Shown one piece after another: positions 22,842 through 35,176 of a stretch of 64,000 nucleotides of DNA. The position numbers and the translations under genes are program-made. How positions within the stretch are numbered: position 1 is the stretch's first letter; every line of letters begins with the position of its first letter. The notes under the pieces are model-generated. The model had not been told where the DNA came from. It did not search any database and was given only the letters and a program-made list of their open reading frames with translations. The DNA comes from Pyrus communis (taxonomy: Eukaryota > Streptophyta > Magnoliopsida > Rosales > Rosaceae), in contig NC_084811.1 in assembly GCF_963583255.1 (NCBI RefSeq), positions 12,108,088-12,172,087 on the forward strand, given 5' to 3'.

Positions 22842-23790
22842 GCAACACTATCACCCTGTCCCGAAAATTTACTTTTTCGGGAAATAATTTCGATGGTAGG
22901 CCAAAAATAAATACTAGATTATCAAACCACATCTACCATCGGTTAGATAAATACTAACATGATAATCACAATCGTTGGTAACCCATATACCATCATTGGC
23001 TATACGCAGCCATTACCACAATTTTCTTCCAAATTTCTAGCCAAAATCATTGGCGATACCAAACATCAGAAAGTTTTTGCCATACTTAATACTGGCATAA
23101 AGAAATATCATAAATTCCAGACATAACTATCTTAGGCCAAATAGATATCAGAATTTCAAGCCATAATCATCAATGGCTAAGTACATATCCACAATTAAAC
23201 TAAATTACCCACAATAAATTTAAAAGCCTTTTAAATCTTTCTTTCAATTGTTCCACTTTTAAAATTGCTTCATCAGTTTGGTTTACAATATCAAATCCAA
23301 CAATGCTAACTCATGACTATGGCAACCAAACCAATCAAATTTGTAATTACAACTTTGCCCATCAATTCTTTTCATCAAATGTAAAAACACAACTAGGAAG
23401 TTGTTTAAATTAAACGAACTCAAAATCTAATCCCATCATTTTATTCAGGACCACCAAAATTCAATAAATGAAGAATCTCCATGGTCCTCCCACCATTTCA
23501 ATTATAATGGATAATCATAACCTCGGTTTATGATTTCATTTCCATTCGATAAATCGTCATGACTTTCATTAATATTAGAATTTCCATCCATCTCTATTAT
23601 TGGCCATGCAATTATAAAGAATTTCTAGGCATAATCATCATTGGCCAAACAAAGATTTTACCATGATTTTCTTTTTATCTCAGTCAGTGACTAGTAGACT
23701 GGAAAAGATTGTAATACACCTAGCCAATACACATCACACATATTTTTTTTTCACTTCAATCATTTATTCTCACAGCCTACACATGGAGCT
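22842..23790. other. LTR-like non-coding sequence
   Basis: The left edge (CCTGTCCCGAAAATTTACTTTTTCGGG) resembles the LTR end at 24904-24960 (CCGCCCCCGAAATATTTATTTTTGG). The rest is AT-rich with scattered CCATCATTGGC-type motifs. No coding features. It is probably a degraded LTR or internal sequence. Confidence 0.4.
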
Positions 23791-23923
23791 TTTTCCTGGA
23801 AACATTGGGTCTTTGTGCCCATTCAACCATTCCTTCAAATTTCATGGGTCATTTCGCCCACTCATCGTTCACGGGACCATTTTGCCCAATCACACATCCT
23901 TGGGCATTTTTGTCCAAATCACA

Positions 23924-24215
23924 TGTCACATCCCGGCCCAGGTCCCTACCACATCCCGGGCTTGAATCCACCGTAGCACGATATTGTTCACTTTGGGCCC
24001 CGACCATGCCCTCATGGTTTTGTTTCTGGGAACTCACACGAGAACTTCCCAGTGGGTTACCCATCCTGGGATTGCTCTCGTGCAAACTCGCTTAACTTCG
24101 GAGTTCCAAAGGAACCCGAAGCCAGTGAGCTCCCAAAAGGCCTCGTGCTAGGTAGAGATGAGAATATACATATAAGGCTTACAGGATCCACTCCCCTGTG
24201 CGATGTGGGATTACA
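23924..24215 (-). mobile_element. Cassandra TRIM solo LTR with 5S-rRNA-like core
   Basis: 292 bp, bounded TGTAATCCCACATCG...CCGGGATGTGACA on the minus strand, with the perfect 5-bp duplication TCACA at 23919-23923 and 24216-24220. The central 75-80 bp (about 24112-24036) match the 3' two-thirds of plant 5S rRNA, including AACTCCGAAGTTAAGCGAG (box A) and AGGATGGGTAACC (box C). Cassandra elements are known to carry a 5S-derived RNA polymerase III promoter in their LTRs. This copy is a single LTR, so it is a recombination product. Confidence 0.95.
24036..24112 (-). promoter_or_regulatory. 5S-type RNA polymerase III internal promoter in Cassandra
   Basis: The box A core AGTTAAGCG and the box C core AGGATGGGTAACC are both present with near-5S spacing. 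The segment differs from a genuine 5S gene in its 5' third and in the AGCAATCCC stretch, so it is an element promoter and not an rRNA gene. Activity is unknown. Confidence 0.7.
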
Positions 24216-24507
24216 TCACACATCCTCGTGCCTTTTTGCGCAAATCAATATCCACAGGTTCTTTTTGCCTAACTAAACATTTCTCCCATTCCACAGGCTA
24301 TCATGCCCAAATTCGACATTCACGGGCCTTTTTTGCCCAATTCAACATCCACGGGCCTTTTTCCACCCAAATCAACATTTCTCAAATTGCACAGGTATAT
24401 TACGACTTTTCCATCTACTTGTCGCCATTTCACAATCACTTTAACATTCAAATTTCCATAATGCATAACATATTACCAATCCAATTCACTTGCTTTCATG
24501 ATGATTC

Positions 24508-24509
<2 letters not shown>

Positions 24510-24562
<53 letters not shown>
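24510..24562. repeat. (AT)n microsatellite
   Basis: About 26 AT dinucleotides without interruption. Confidence 0.97.
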
Positions 24563-24564
<2 letters not shown>

Positions 24565-24696
24565 CACATAACTTCCTCATTATTCAAGGTACTTAAGGAA
24601 TAATGCAATATCAATGCATATCATAATTCCCACTAATTGAATTCCATAATCACCATAGAAATTGCACCACAAACACAATGCAAATCATATATGTAT

Positions 24697-24698
<2 letters not shown>

Positions 24699-24776
<78 letters not shown>
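24699..24776. repeat. Compound (CA)n(TA)n microsatellite
   Basis: About 24 CA units are followed directly by about 15 TA units. Open frames reading HTHTHT/IYIYIY across it are artefacts of the repeat. Confidence 0.97.
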
Positions 24777-24778
<2 letters not shown>

Positions 24779-24889
24779 ATGAATGCTACTTTATTCACAA
24801 AAATTTTGAAATCATGCAACCACAATGCATATCATAATTCACACCAACAAGAACTTGAAAATATTCCATATTGTAGAGTAGGATCATTT

Positions 24890-24901
24890 GCTCTGATACC
24901 A
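24890..24901 (-). other. Primer-binding site complementary to initiator Met tRNA
   Basis: On the minus strand TGGTATCAGAGC follows the end of the LTR at 24904 by two bases. This is the standard plant tRNA-iMet primer-binding sequence. It fixes the LTR as a 5' LTR with the interior toward lower coordinates. Confidence 0.85.
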
Positions 24902-24903
24902 TT

Positions 24904-26798
24904 TGTAACACCCCGCCCCCGAAATATTTATTTTTGGAAAAAAGTTCTGATGATAGGCGCAATTAAACTGTTGTTTAATTTACTACTAATAATCACTATT
25001 CTTTACCTAAATGCCTTAATCCCTGAACACTTCTCTAACCATATTTTAGTTACCAAAATATATGATTAAATTCTCAATTTAATGCCCAATTCCTTCTCTT
25101 ATATCAACTTCCCAACATAAGATAAATCTCAAATATTTAAGGCTGCATCTAACCCCTGTTAGACTGCCTACGTACCCTCAATAGGGATCAAGCCTTTCGT
25201 AGTTCATAATTCATTCTTTTATTTATTTTCTAGATCACAATTAGTAAACATGGATCGATATCGAGGATAGGGTCCACAACCCTAGAAGTCTAAACAGGAA
25301 GATCCGCCTATTAGATTTATGATCCGTAACTTCTTAACATCCACATTATGCTTCTAAAACAACATACTAAAATTTTATTACGATCCAACGGCTGGATCTC
25401 CGCCACTTGCAAATTCAAGTGGCAATCAACGTTTGATTTTACAAACTTAGAAATTTAATTTGGGAAGATCCATGCTTCTGATTCCCAATCCGTAAGTTTC
25501 TATGGTCCCCAAATATTACGTACTATTACGTATTAAAGTTTGGTGACGATCCAACGGTTGGATCGTCGATTCATATATTGACCAAGGAACGTATTGTAGT
25601 GAATTGAGGTTCAAACGATCAACCTACGCCATACGAATATCAAAACTGAATACAAGACATCTAATTTAGTCTAAAAATAGCATCGACAGCCCTCTGGACA
25701 CGCACCGCCGCACATGCCGCCCTGGGTGGCGGTCGACCGCTTCGACTCGCTGGAAAATTTCAACATTTTCTAAAAATTCTCAAAAATTACAGAAATGAAT
25801 ATCTCAATGAGTAGAGCAAGTTTTATACCTGTGGCCAAGTCCAATTTAACCTGGAAAAGCTCTAATTTCCCTCGAACCCGTCGGAAACCCTAGAAAAGGG
25901 TGGCTTTAATCCATCACCTCTGGTGCTCCACCGCCCTTATAGTTGCTTGGGCTTTGTTCCAAGCCTCAAGGGGAGTCGAATGGTGGTAGTAATTGGATGA
26001 AATCATTTCAAAATTGGTGAATCTCATGCAAGAACCGCCGCACCCACTGGTGTGGTTTTCCCAAATTCAAAGCCAAATCTCTTGATTTTTGGGGTGTAAT
26101 AGGAAGAGGGAAGGTCAAGAAGTGTTTTCCATGTGGTAGTTTGATGTGATTCACTAGAAAAATTGATGAAAACTCGTCGGAGAAGGAAAAGAAAGCCAAT
26201 CAGGTCGGCGGTTCGAAACCGGATCAAATGATCTGGTGCTCCTCTCTTTCTCCTTTCCCTTCCTTTCTTTATTTTCTCTCCTTCACATTGGTCCCTTTCT
26301 CTTTTCTCTCCTCTTGATTGGGCATCCCCCCTTCCTTCTTCCTTCCACCCTTTTCTTTTTCTTTGCCCTTTCTTTTTTTTCCCGTAGCCTATTTCCATCC
26401 AGAACAAAATCTGGAACCTTCCCAAAATCATGGCAAAATGACTATTTTGCCCCTACTTTCGTTCATTTCCATTTCATTCGTTATAACTCCTATTGGCGAA
26501 CGATTTTTGCATACACGCTCGTAGAATCGTTCTCTATTCAAACATGTCAAGAAAACGATAAAATATATGAGGATAAAAATACATCATCGTATAATTACAT
26601 TAATCAACTAGGGGCATTTTCGTTATTTTTCACTTAATGAAAAATTATATGACATAAATATTAATAAAATCTGCAAGTAGGATTTCACATTTTATTCGTT
26701 CGAAATTCATAACAATAAATTGATTTATTTTCGATTTTCTACACATATTCATAATTATGAATATCAAATTCATATATTTAAATTTTCAGGGTATTACA
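24904..26798 (-). repeat. 1.9-kb LTR
   Basis: On the minus strand it begins TGTAATACCCTGAAAATT and ends GGGGTGTTACA, directly followed by the tRNA-iMet primer-binding site. It includes motifs such as GATCCAACGG.TGGATC (25384-25398 and 25550-25566). No partner LTR with the same start was found to the left, so the element is truncated or rearranged. It has no coding content; the purine-rich frames at 26024-26431 come from a CT-rich tract. Confidence 0.75.
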
Positions 26799-28358
26799 GA
26801 AAATACCAAGAGAAACTGCCACTAACTCCCAATCCAAAGGCAAAGATTGCTTGCTAAGGTTTTTTCCTATCATTTGATGTCTAGCGCTTGTCAGGGTTTT
26901 TATTTTTTACACTCACTCCCATTGTGTTTGTTCCAACTTTGGTACTATATGGACTCGATTTTGCATGCACTCAACTCATATTCTTTAAGCTATTGGATAA
27001 GATAAATATTAAGGATCAAGATTGGTTTCTAGATAAAGGAGGAGTCAATTACATAATTAATCTAAATTCAAAGTCCTAGTCGAAGACCGTGAGACTTGGC
27101 AGCTATAGAGTTTCTGTCGAGAATAATTCAGAGTATATTTACAGAATATGCCAAAGAATTGGAAATTATTAATATAAAACCATCAGCAGACTTGGCCATC
27201 ATGTAATTCATACCTGTAAATAGAAAAGGTTCTACAACATGGAAATGAGCTTCAACTCAATGCACAAACACCCTGCGCAAAATCTCGCTCTATACGAAAC
27301 TTTCTCATACTTTTGGAATTACTAAATACCCTAACTTCTTTGTCAACATCACCTCCAATTTGAAGTAAAAGCATTGTATTAACAACTAGCGACATCTTTA
27401 GTTTGGATTAAAAACACTAGAGCCATAGAATCAGGTGATCGAGAAGTATCTTCAGTTTGGATTAACATCATTACTTCAAGTTCGATTGGTTATCTATCAA
27501 AGTCTATGCTAGCAAGGAGTCTTTGATTTTTTAGATGAAAGAGATCACTTTATTAGCCTTCTCAGTGGAGTGAAGTGTTACTCAGGTTACTTAAGTGTTT
27601 GGCACATTGAAAGCCGAACCTTTATTTGAACTTCATTGTGAACTAGGAACCTTATCTTCAAGTTCCAGAACTCAAGGCGGAGACGCGTTCCTTCCTCGGC
27701 CATGATCTCTCGGATTAAGTCAGAAGCGCATTTGACACCACCATATTTATCTAACTCATTGATCGAGGTCGGTTGTGAGTTGACACGCTTGCATTCACTA
27801 GGACATAGTTAGTTCTTAGTTACTGGGCATGCGAGCCACGTATACTTGGTAGTTTTTAGGGTCAACAAGTACTAACACAAAACACTTATTTTGGGAAACT
27901 TTCTTGGGTGTTTTGGGGTATCGCGTACTTTGAGTTTTTAACCGTTAGATCCTCATTTAAAATATAAAAATTAAGATCTAACTGTTAAAACATCTAGAGT
28001 ACCAGATACTCTAGAACACCTAAATTTTTTTCATGTTTTTGGGTTGAAAACGGAATTCATTTATTTTTTATCTTATTTGATTATTATTTTTTTAGTACAT
28101 CGGTATTTTTACATTAGGGAGAGGAGGAGTTCCGCTAAGTCACACAATAGGCAAACCTAATTTGGTATCAACGGAATTCATTTATTAGAAAATGATTTGT
28201 ACATCAGCATGGTAGGATATGAGACGGCCATAAATAATGGTTTTTCTTCCATATGGTTGAGCCATATAACTTCTACATCAGCTTGGTAGTATATGAGAGA
28301 TCGCTATATATCAAAGAAAAGGTAGCCAGTTATTAGGTTATATTATTACTGCGACTAG
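26799..28358. other. Intergenic sequence, nothing supported
   Basis: AT-rich. Short frames (for example 26888-27079) show no recognisable domain. The segment 27560-27900 has composition like an old LTR but I could not define ends. Confidence 0.4.
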
Positions 28359-28661
28359 GAGCATATTAAAAAGAAGAAGCTGGGAGATCATCATAACCTA
28401 ATATTGTTACTCGGTTGCTTGGTTTTGATTGTTACATTTCCAACCAACGACAACCTTGTGGATAGAGACCAAGGAAATCCCATTTTTAGCCCAAGTCAAG
28501 AATATGTCGGTCTAGAAACATTGGTCCAAGCCATCTATACGCTGAAATTCAACCACACAGAATTTGACCCAGGCTGCTTCAATTTTGTTGAGAGTTTGTC
28601 TTGTTCAGAAGATAATCAATTTCTGTTGAATGATGGACCCAAAAATAAATCAGCTGAATGA
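28359..28661 (+). CDS. Unrecognised ORF fragment with a possible membrane anchor
   Basis: The frame is open from the stop at 28356-28358 to TGA 28659-28661, about 100 codons, without an ATG near its 5' end. It reads a lysine-rich stretch (KKKKLGDHHN), a hydrophobic segment LILLLGCLVLIVTF, then a polar acidic region with SPSQEYVGLETLVQAIY and four cysteines. The layout resembles the N-terminus of a type II membrane protein such as a Golgi glycosyltransferase, but I do not recognise the family. It could be the first exon of a decayed gene or chance. Confidence 0.3.
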   Translation, partial: EHIKKKKLGDHHNLILLLGCLVLIVTFPTNDNLVDRDQGNPIFSPSQEYVGLETLVQAIYTLKFNHTEFDPGCFNFVESLSCSEDNQFLLNDGPKNKSAE

Positions 28662-30585
28662 GTAAAATCAAACCTTGATTCATATATTGAAAACATTACC
28701 CCAAATAAGTTAAATATCACAAGGGAAACAAAATTACACAAATTTAAGATGTGCAAAACTACTTGAGAGTGTCAATTTGATTATTCGACTTATTAGCTAG
28801 ACGAGATCCGTCCTAAACAAAAGCACTTCAGGTCATAACAACTAAGGTGATTAGCAATATGATTCCCCGGCTCATTGCTTTAATCACCTATATATTATTA
28901 GAAAAATGTTAGGGAGATCATATATTTATTTGTATATTATCTTATGTGATAAGTGATGTGTACATGCCACATCAATTAATAAATTTATTTCATTAGATGT
29001 CGATTGTATATATAACTTGTTATATGTGATGATATAACAATGTGGTATAAATATGTGTCCTTCCCTTCATTTTTCATTATTAAGTACATATTTCATAAAT
29101 CTAAGAGGAGCAATATGTTAAAATTGATCGGAATGCTCAATCAAAAACAGGTTTGATAAAGATGATGCGTCAACAAAAGAGCCAAGTGGAATTCGACTGG
29201 CCTTAAACAAAAATTTACACTCATCGTGTCTTGTAATATATTTGAACAAAAATAGAGGTTCCATTTCTTCAATATTTATATTCTCAGCAACTTCAAATTG
29301 TCCTTTGTTTGATTTGCATGTAGTTATCCAATAATATTAAGAAGGTCGCTACCTTATTAAGTGTTTTAAAAAAGATGCTAACCAGACATTCATTTAAAAA
29401 CTTTTGGTCAACGTATAATATAACTTGACTTTGCCAATGCATACGCAAGAATATAATTGTTGGAACATTAAATATTTCAACTTATTAGAGCACGCCATGT
29501 ATAATATTAGCGTAACATGACTGTTTTACCTTTGACGGATCAATTAAGCGAACTGATAATATATCAGAGTCATCTACTTTAAGGCCGTTTGCAGACAAGG
29601 TACCATTGCTCCAAGGTTCAACGTACATGGATGCTAGAGTTTACTCCTTGTTTTCCTATAACTAGCCAAGCTTCCGTCTTTTTTCTTTTTCAGGTTAATT
29701 TCTTTCTAGCCACACTTATACAAACCTAGAATTATATCTTGAATTAGGCATCAGTGGCCCCTTTGGCAAACACAACATCGGTGTTAGTCATAACTCCATT
29801 TGTCTCTTGGATTTGTCGTGCAAGGTTTCTCTGTCAATTCAACCTCAGCGGAAATTTGTACAAACAAAAATAATGATGTATGTTCACCGTTGATTGTAAC
29901 TTCAAGAGAAAAAAGTCTATACCAATGCCTTGCTTTTTTGGGTGGATTCTTGCTTTGCCAAGCGAAGGAACATAAGAGAGAGCTTTTTTGTGATTACAAA
30001 AGCACTTCAAGTCTTCCCGTACTTCTTGAAGAAGCAATTACGTGATGGTGACGCAATTGATCGATCGAGTTTTAACGGTAATTCTTGTTTCTGTTCTTAC
30101 AAAACTCCTATAGTAGAAAAACACTCTTACACATGCCAACTAAATACGGTGTTATTTATCACGTAACTAAGTAGCTTTTATTTTCATTATGAATGAGTAA
30201 AAATTTGGTCGTGAAATCTCGAATGTATGCACCGAAATTTTTTTAATAACAGAAAGAAAAAAAACCAACCGCTAACAACATCATGTAACAACGAGAACTA
30301 AAGAATTGTATAATTCGTAGAAACTTCATATATCATCATATATCCATCAATACAATTGATAAACTCATTTGTGAAAGTTGTCATGCACTAAACTACGTAG
30401 TGCTCACTAGGGTTGGATTTTAATCAGCCTTTGCTGGACCCCACCCAAAAACAAAAGAAAAAAAAAGAGAAAAATTAACTTCCAACGAAACATTGCTACA
30501 TAATTATAACTGAAACTGCAAAAGGTCAACGAACAGATTTTCCCAGTCATTGGAAGTTCCATGCATAACATGCATGCCTTTTCAA
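28662..30585. other. Intergenic sequence, nothing supported
   Basis: AT-rich. Frames at 29800-30166 overlap on both strands and lack homology I can recognise. The dioxygenase gene ends at 30586, and I found no clear AATAAA signal immediately downstream of it. Confidence 0.4.
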
Positions 30586-32955
30586 TTAGGTTAATAACTT
30601 CCTAGACTCGAGGAAATTCTTCCATTTAGGCTCACGAGATGAAATATACTCCAGAAAGCTGGCAAAATTAGTGTCCTTGTACCGCCTTGGATTTGATTCG
30701 TTGATAAGTTTTGGCGACGGTCCAACCGAGCGCGTGAAAGGTAGAGTATGCAAAGAGGCCACAGAAATCCGACCTTTTAAAGAATTCACCAACACTCTAT
30801 GTAGAGCACTCTTGTATTTTCCATTGCTAAATATCTAACACAAGAAAAACCAAGTCAATGACATGGTATATTAGCATATAATTCAACACAAAATTTAATA
30901 ATTTAGTGCTACATGTTTATGGATAACATTACATCTCTCACGAAATAAGTTTACCTTGCATATAAAAGTTTTATGTGGATTCAGTTCTTAAGTGAGAAAG
31001 ATAAAATTTTTGGATTATATCTATTGATCACATTATTGAGCATATTTCTTACATAAAAAGGACATATAATCATTTACATAAACGTGTGCTGTCTTTGTTG
31101 AATATATGATTAGCAACGTGATTCATGCATGTAGTAAAAAACTTTTAAGTGGCTACTTAATTATAAGTAATAAAACTCACCTCAAGGTGATCACCAACGT
31201 TGACCACAAAAGAATTGGGGATTGGTTCGACGGTGATCCATTTATCTTGTTTTTTAATTTGAAGGCCTTCAACTTCATCTTGGAGAAGAATTGTAAGAAA
31301 CCCATAATCCGAGTGGGGAGGCATCCCTAGGGTTAGATCAGGTTGGGGGCATGGCGGGTAGCAATTGACAACCATTAGCTGGCTCCCATCTTTGAAGTCC
31401 TTTAACATTTCATCTTCTTCTGTCGTGTTCTCTGTGGTTCCCACAATTCGTAAGCTCTCAAAGATGGCATCCATTAGCATTAGGAATAAGTATTTGTTTT
31501 CCTCTGCGTAGGTAGCCGTCAGTTTCCTATTGTGTAAACCCAATTAGTATTTAATTAATCTTAATACAAAAAGACATGTATGCATATGTGAGTAGAACAA
31601 GAAAATGATTCCTACTTGTCATTTTAAAATCTTAATTATTAAGTATTAAACTAATTATTGCTCGAATAGGATAACGAGTTAGCTACTATGTGTGGTCTCA
31701 CGAGGAAGTACTGCTCCTGATTCTAGGTGTTATAATATATCTGACCAAATACTTTAGAGTAATGCTAGGGAGATCTAATTTAGAGACTATATTTTGAAAA
31801 CTAAAGGATATGAAAGTTGATGATTGGTTTGTTACTTAATACTTTATGTCCACACTTACCCACATAGGAAGAGAGAAGAGTTAAAAGCAACCAATAAAAC
31901 TATTTGTAGCTTAATTGACCAATCTCCGGCATACGTGTTTTGCACGAGGACTCACACATGCAAATGGAATGCAAGTCTAGACTTTTTTTAAGAGATGCGA
32001 TCAAGAATATGTAATTAGTAAATGAAATACACCATAATCGAAACTTATGAGTGTCTCGAAGGCTAAAAATATATATGATTGATCACGTTAATTACTTCCG
32101 CCATATCCCTATGGAGAACAAACACACTGAGCTTGAGCTCTCACCTCATGTCCACCGGTGACGAAGGCCAGTGAGAAAGGACATCTGGTAAAGGATGGCA
32201 CATTAGCTTCAAGAAATCCCTCCAATAAAACACCTTATCTTTGTTCTGGTTAAAGCTAGTCCCATATCGGACTGGCGCACGCATATCTGAGGACATGTAC
32301 TTGGCTCTCTCCTCGAAAGGGAGCTCAAAAAACCTAGTGCTCACGTCGGTCATACTGCTTGTAATATCACTTGGAATGCCATGGTTTACCAACTGCATCA
32401 AACCACAATTACCCATTACTTTGAAGCTTTAAACACGCTTAACATTTTTTTGCACCATGATAAGATAATTACACTATATTCATCTAAACTTCGGGAAGGA
32501 AACTTTGAACTTGGGTACATGCAGAGAATGGAGCATACTGTCCTACCCAACTTGGCTAAACTCATGGTGTGCTAGATATGCTTAATGTTATAACTCATTT
32601 TGGAATTAGCTGAAAGTAATCGTTTCTCAATTAACCCAAGTACCTAAATAAGAATTAGTACTATAATACCCACCTGAAAGAAGCCATATTGTTCACAGGC
32701 ATTAGCCAGAGATTTAATGACTTGGGGTCTATTGGGACCTTGCAGTTCCTTGAAATCGATGATGGGCAGCTTCAGATTTTGGTTGGATACGTTTGGTTCC
32801 TGGTCATCACTCCGGTTAGGTCGTTCTAAAGTGGGCAGTATGTACTTGTTTGGAAGTTTGTTTATACCAATCTCATTCAAGCGCTTCACGCCATTTTGGT
32901 ACTGATCACTTTCCCCATTCTCGGTAGTTGTCAACACTGTCATCGTTGGAGACAT
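30586..32955 (-). CDS. 2-oxoglutarate/Fe(II)-dependent dioxygenase (DMR6-like/2-ODD), four exons
   Basis: Exons 32955-32674, 32392-32145, 31526-31181 and 30834-30586 join in frame through GT...AG introns to 374 aa plus stop. The N-terminal DIOX_N domain includes LPIIDFKELQGPNR and ANACEQYGFFQ-LVNHGI. The catalytic 2OG-FeII domain has the HxD of MPPHSDYGFLT, the distal His of SALHRVLVN and the RxS of RISVASL, so all Fe(II) and 2-oxoglutarate ligands are present. Length and exon count fit the plant DOXC class (flavonoid, hormone and salicylate hydroxylases). The closest resemblance, from memory, is DMR6-like or 2-ODD19-like proteins; substrate unknown. The protein should be cytosolic. An in-frame ATG at 33012 would add 19 residues, but MSPTMTVL at 32955 fits family N-termini better and an intron acceptor-like AG lies between. 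This is the only gene here without visible damage. Confidence 0.92.
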
Positions 32956-33244
32956 GAGATATATTCCAAAACCTAACCTGGAAATTAAAGAAGCACCATT
33001 AAGGAAAATCATGTTAAACGCCTGTACTGCGTATTTGGAAGCAGGTGATTGTGAGAGGAAGACGTATACACTCTAGAATTTGAGATGCGTGTTAGTAAAA
33101 TGGAAAATGGAAAAGAAAAGAGTTGCGTTATTGATATAACTACCTCTACCTTTTTCCAAAAAGGAGAATGATAATAAACAAGGAAATATAGTGGGAAGAA
33201 ACAACAAGAAATGAAGATGGAAATAATGAGAAGGTTTTCGAGGG

Positions 33245-33253
33245 ATATATAGT
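33245..33253 (-). promoter_or_regulatory. TATA box of the dioxygenase gene
   Basis: On the minus strand CACTATATATCCC lies about 290 bp upstream of the chosen ATG. The intervening leader contains a TTTCCAG acceptor-like site at about 32980, so a 5' UTR intron is possible. Confidence 0.5.
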
Positions 33254-33591
33254 GGAAAAAAATGGTAGGACTAAACATGTACAGTAGCAAGTTTTGAGAA
33301 ACCGGTTTCGGTTTTTTTAAATCTGGAGGACTGGTTCCATGGATGTAAGGAAACCGTTGACAAAAACAATTGGGTCAGAGCACACGGGGTTGTAGGGACA
33401 AAATTTTAATGTCAGCTTAGTCCTCTTTCCTAGAACCTTCCAAACTGTTCATCATCTCTCTTTCCTTCAAAGGTATTAAAAATGGTAGGATACCATGGCT
33501 GACTTTTGCATGCAGCTCATCCAACATGAATTAATTGTTAAGCTGCTAGCTAGGGTCCCTTTCTATATGATATCTTGGCCATAAAGGTTTT
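33254..33591. other. Upstream region of the dioxygenase gene
   Basis: AT-rich sequence of about 340 bp between the TATA box and the end of the copia LTR. I see no other feature. Confidence 0.4.
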
Positions 33592-33789
33592 TGTTATAAA
33601 TAGGTAAAAGTTAGAGAGATAACCTTTATTAATGACAAAAGCGAAACAGGTGTAAAATATCACATTGTAACTATAACACAAGAGGATGACAAATAAAAGA
33701 GGGACGGATAGATACTGATGTTATTTATCTTTCATTTTCTCTGTATTTTGATAGTACACGAAGCGTTCTATTTATAGAGCAACGCCAGC
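33592..33789 (-). repeat. Copia 3' LTR, distal piece with promoter
   Basis: This is the downstream part of the LTR, separated from 38377-38501 by a nested element. It contains CTCTATAAATAGAACGC (TATA box) and CATTAATAAAGG (polyadenylation-type signal). The LTR totals about 325 bp when uninterrupted. The end TATTTATAACA at 33592 is inferred. Confidence 0.65.
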
Positions 33790-35176
33790 TGTTGACCCTA
33801 AAAATTACAAAGCTACGTGGCGCGCAGGCTGAGTAATTAATAAGCTAACTAAGTCATTCGGTTGAACGCGGGGCGTGCCAACTCGTCAGCCGAGCTCGGC
33901 CGAGGAGTAAAATTTGTTGATGTTGCATTAAGCACGTTGCTGACTTCTTTATCTGGCGACTGCGGCCGAGGAAGGAACAAATCTCGGCCTTCGGATTCTC
34001 GAGCTAAAAATAAGGCTGCTGGTTTTGCGAAGTTCACAAATCGTCGGTGCCAAATTCGGTCACAGTGATTATATTCGTGAGAGTATAAGCACGTCGAATC
34101 GATACTAGATTGTACAGACACAAGTATTCAAAGGCGATGTATGTCTTGATGATGAATGTGGTTCGGCCGTGAAAATGCCGAACTCTGAAACTCACTTGTG
34201 AGTATTTAATCATAAAATCACTCGGCGTTCAGTGCGCCGAATGTCGTAACTCGTAACACCTTACTTCGCCGAGAAGGCTAATAAGATGACCTCTGCCAAT
34301 AAGGATTCAGAAACCATTCTCGACCGAGACTTGGATAGGTAACCAGTCGACCTCGACGCAGTGCTGTTTATCCAAACTGAAGGTGTTCCTCGGTCGGCTG
34401 ATTCTACAGCAACAGTGCTGTTTATCCAAACTGAAGGTGTTCGTCGATTGCATTCACAGTGTTGTTTATCCAAACTGAAGATGTGTCAGCGGGAAAAAAG
34501 AAAATAAAAAATTTCAAGATGTTTGAGAGGTTTTGCGTAGGGCAGTTGTGTATTGACTTGGAGGTCCCTTTTATCGTTGCCACTGCCTCTATTTATAGAT
34601 TTTGTAATGCTTAACCACTGAAATAAAGTATTCCAGTTCCATTCTAACTCTCAGCGTCTATATATTATGATAAAGAACCTTTTTGATAATATCCCTCAAA
34701 GTCAAGATTCCTCGGGTCAATGTCGTGTGCTCTTTTCATCTTTGTAGAACACCAATCTAATCCAAAGATTGGTTATAATATTTAAATGTCGTGGATCTCT
34801 ATCATCCAAATTCCATGTACCAATGACATTCCAATTTGCATCATTATCTTGACTTCAACTTTATCCTAAAACCATGCATCTTGACTATTCAAACCTCATT
34901 TTAATGCACCATCATCATGCTACTGCTCAATCTGATAATAGGAGTCCCAAGTCCATTTGAATTGTACTACTTGCTCGGAAACTTACTTTGCATCTTATTA
35001 TCCTGTATAAGAAAATATCAAGATAATTTGTTAAACGATAATTATTATGATAAAAATCATAATATTATCTGTCAATAATAATAAAATTATCTTCACTTTT
35101 CATCCGACGGTTGAGAGCTATGCTCACTCAATGGCCTTGATTGCACGGGCCGATGGTGTAAATTTGGGTCTAAACA
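33790..35176 (-). repeat. 3' LTR of the CCAGC-flanked element
   Basis: 1387 bp, aligned throughout with 36976-38371, with scattered substitutions and small indels. It includes three copies of the GTGCTGTTTATCCAAACTGA motif at 34359-34480. Confidence 0.92.

Larger units (their letters stand above)
23800..24400 (+). repeat. Minisatellite of ~30-bp units, split by Cassandra
   Basis: Units such as CATCCACGGGCCTTTTT-GCCCAATTCAA recur about ten times on both sides of the Cassandra LTR at 23924-24215. If the Cassandra LTR and one TCACA are removed, the two halves join in phase. Confidence 0.8.

Noticed and set aside
24036..24112. 5S rRNA gene
   Set aside because: The 5' third of 5S is missing and the segment lies inside a TSD-flanked Cassandra LTR.
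24203..24837. ORFs reading through (AT)n and (CA)n tracts
   Set aside because: Low-complexity peptides from microsatellites, and they overlap Cassandra and minisatellite sequence.
26024..26431. 135-codon Lys/Arg/Glu-rich minus ORF
   Set aside because: It comes from a CT-rich tract within a 1.9-kb LTR; composition-driven.
32956..33012. Upstream in-frame ATG extending the dioxygenase by 19 residues
   Set aside because: The extension (MIFLNGASLISRLGF) is unlike family N-termini and contains a probable splice acceptor; the ATG at 32955 is preferred.
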